A stretch of 6,268 bases of DNA from DASVDE01 sp036381235 (GTDB lineage Bacteria; Actinomycetota; Thermoleophilia; Solirubrobacterales; 70-9), in NCBI GenBank assembly GCA_036381235.1, contig DASVDE010000033.1, positions 1 through 6,268 on the forward strand, given 5' to 3'. Each line of letters begins with the position of its first letter. The stretch's first letter is position 1. Positions 5,884 to 6,268 of the stretch are shown here, in pieces. The notes beneath the pieces are model-generated. The model was given only the letters and a program-made list of their open reading frames with translations, made no database searches and was not told the DNA's origin. Position numbers and translations under genes: made by a program.

Positions 5884-5928
5884 TGGGCGCGGCTGGTTTC
5901 GAACCAGCGACCTCTCGCGTGTGAAGCG
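5884..5928 (-). pseudogene. 3' half of a tRNA-Val(CAC) gene, possible attachment-site scar
   Basis: Read on the minus strand, this stretch gives an anticodon loop TTCACAC with anticodon CAC (5921-5923), the 3' anticodon stem GCGAG, the variable loop AGGTC, a perfect T-arm (GCTGG, loop TTCGAAA, CCAGC; 5892-5908), the 3' acceptor strand CGCGCCC (5885-5891) and discriminator A (5884). The 5' anticodon stem matches only at its three inner pairs. Further 5' there is no D-arm and no GGGCGCG acceptor strand, so it cannot be a complete tRNA. CCA is not encoded. A break at the anticodon stem with the 3' half retained is what site-specific integration at a tRNA gene produces. A short + strand peptide here containing GWFRTSDLSRVKR is the usual translation artefact of a tRNA. 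Confidence 0.7.
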
Positions 5929-6000
5929 GTGAGCCCCAGGATGGCCGCTAGGCGCTGGAAACGGCTTGTTGGAGCGGGATGCGGGCTCGGCCCACTGTCG
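5929..6000. other. Spacer between tRNA fragment and cyclase gene
   Basis: There is no credible coding frame here. It holds one short hairpin described separately. If the tRNA fragment is an attachment site, this is the first sequence on the element side. It shows no obvious integrase-arm repeats. Confidence 0.4.
5981..5995 (-). terminator. Possible terminator hairpin of the cyclase gene
   Basis: GTGGGC and GCCCGC (minus-strand reading) form a six-base-pair stem, including one G-U pair, around a three-base loop, five bases after the cyclase stop codon. There is no U-tract, so this is at best a GC-rich non-canonical terminator and may be chance. Confidence 0.25.
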
Positions 6001-6268
6001 TTACTGGGTCACGGAGTAAACCCTCCATTTACCCGGGACCCCTCGCAGGTTGTGGTAGCCGCGCTCGGTGAGTTCGATCTGCGAGCCGGCTACGAGGTCG
6101 GCGACGGTCCGGGAGACGAGCACCTCTCCCGGGCTCGCCAGAGCAGCCACGCGGGCGCTGATGTGCACGGCCAGACCGCCGATGTCCTCCCCGATCACCT
6201 CGCACTCGCCGGTGTGGAGGCCAGCCCGCACCTCGATGCCGAGCGGCCGCACGGCCTCGAGGATCGCA
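6001..6268 (-). CDS. Class III adenylate/guanylate cyclase, C-terminal end (5' partial)
   Basis: The frame runs off the right edge (codons before the GTG at 6252 read AILEA and continue open), so only the last 88 or so residues of the protein are present. They cover the second half of a class III nucleotidyl cyclase catalytic domain: RAGLHTGECEVIGEDIGGLA, then VHISARVAALA, then PGEVLVSRTVADLV, and the closing GYHNLRGVPGKWRVYSV. Numbering from the GTG, Asp23 aligns with the adenine-selecting Asp, Arg34 with the transition-state Arg, and His30 takes the place of the usual transition-state Asn. The two metal-binding Asp residues would lie outside the window. The protein ends right after the cyclase domain, so any sensor, ATPase or TPR region must be N-terminal. 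Such His-variant domains are, from memory, common in actinobacterial multi-domain cyclases; product and activity are uncertain. Confidence 0.88.
   Translation of the reverse strand, partial: AILEAVRPLGIEVRAGLHTGECEVIGEDIGGLAVHISARVAALASPGEVLVSRTVADLVAGSQIELTERGYHNLRGVPGKWRVYSVTQ

Noticed and set aside
5881..5932. Short + strand coding sequence containing GWFRTSDLSRVKR
   Set aside because: This peptide is the well-known translation artefact of tRNA sequence and is explained by the tRNA fragment.
5884..5958. A complete functional tRNA-Val gene on the minus strand
   Set aside because: There is no D-arm, no 5' acceptor strand complementary to CGCGCCC, and only three of five anticodon-stem pairs.

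Overview
The window is high-GC bacterial DNA, gene-dense, with mostly co-directional (+) genes. Its gene types suggest a high-GC actinobacterium, possibly of the Thermoleophilia/Solirubrobacterales type: a YrbE-type permease pair behind a GntR regulator, a secreted TIMP-like protein, an HD-GYP protein, a class III cyclase, and several genes with no Shine-Dalgarno but a -10-like hexamer close to the start codon. This placement is an inference from gene style. No rRNA or marker gene here fixes the taxon.

Layout from left to right on the + strand: the C-terminal catalytic part of an HD-GYP protein (2-673, probably cut by the window edge); a zinc-dependent medium-chain alcohol dehydrogenase (738-1772); a small secreted protein whose predicted mature N-terminus is Cys-Ser-Cys, as in TIMP-fold proteins (1827-2276); a GntR-family regulator with a long helical C-terminus (2311-3096); two MlaE/YrbE lipid-transport permeases (3078-3884 and 3881-4678) overlapping the regulator and each other; a pterin-4a-carbinolamine dehydratase (4734-5012); an ArfB-type ribosome-rescue hydrolase with a GGQ motif (5033-5446); and a VOC/glyoxalase-fold protein (5485-5868). 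On the minus strand at the right edge lies the C-terminal end of a class III nucleotidyl cyclase (6001 to beyond the window).

The most coherent unit is regulator-yrbEA-yrbEB. The regulator has a near-consensus promoter (TTGACT, 17 bp, TACTGT) whose -35 box sits inside a nearly perfect inverted repeat, which looks like an autoregulatory operator. The permease pair normally heads an mce operon, but here no mce genes or ATPase follow. The next genes are housekeeping-type and look independently expressed.

Between the convergent VOC and cyclase genes lies the 3' half of a tRNA-Val(CAC) on the minus strand, with no D-arm and no 5' acceptor strand. Such 3' fragments are typical attachment-site scars of integrative elements. 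If so, the foreign DNA lies to the right of about 5928, and the cyclase would be its first gene. No integrase, transposase or CRISPR array is visible in the window. There is no gene-free stretch longer than 300 bases; the longest is 5869-6000.
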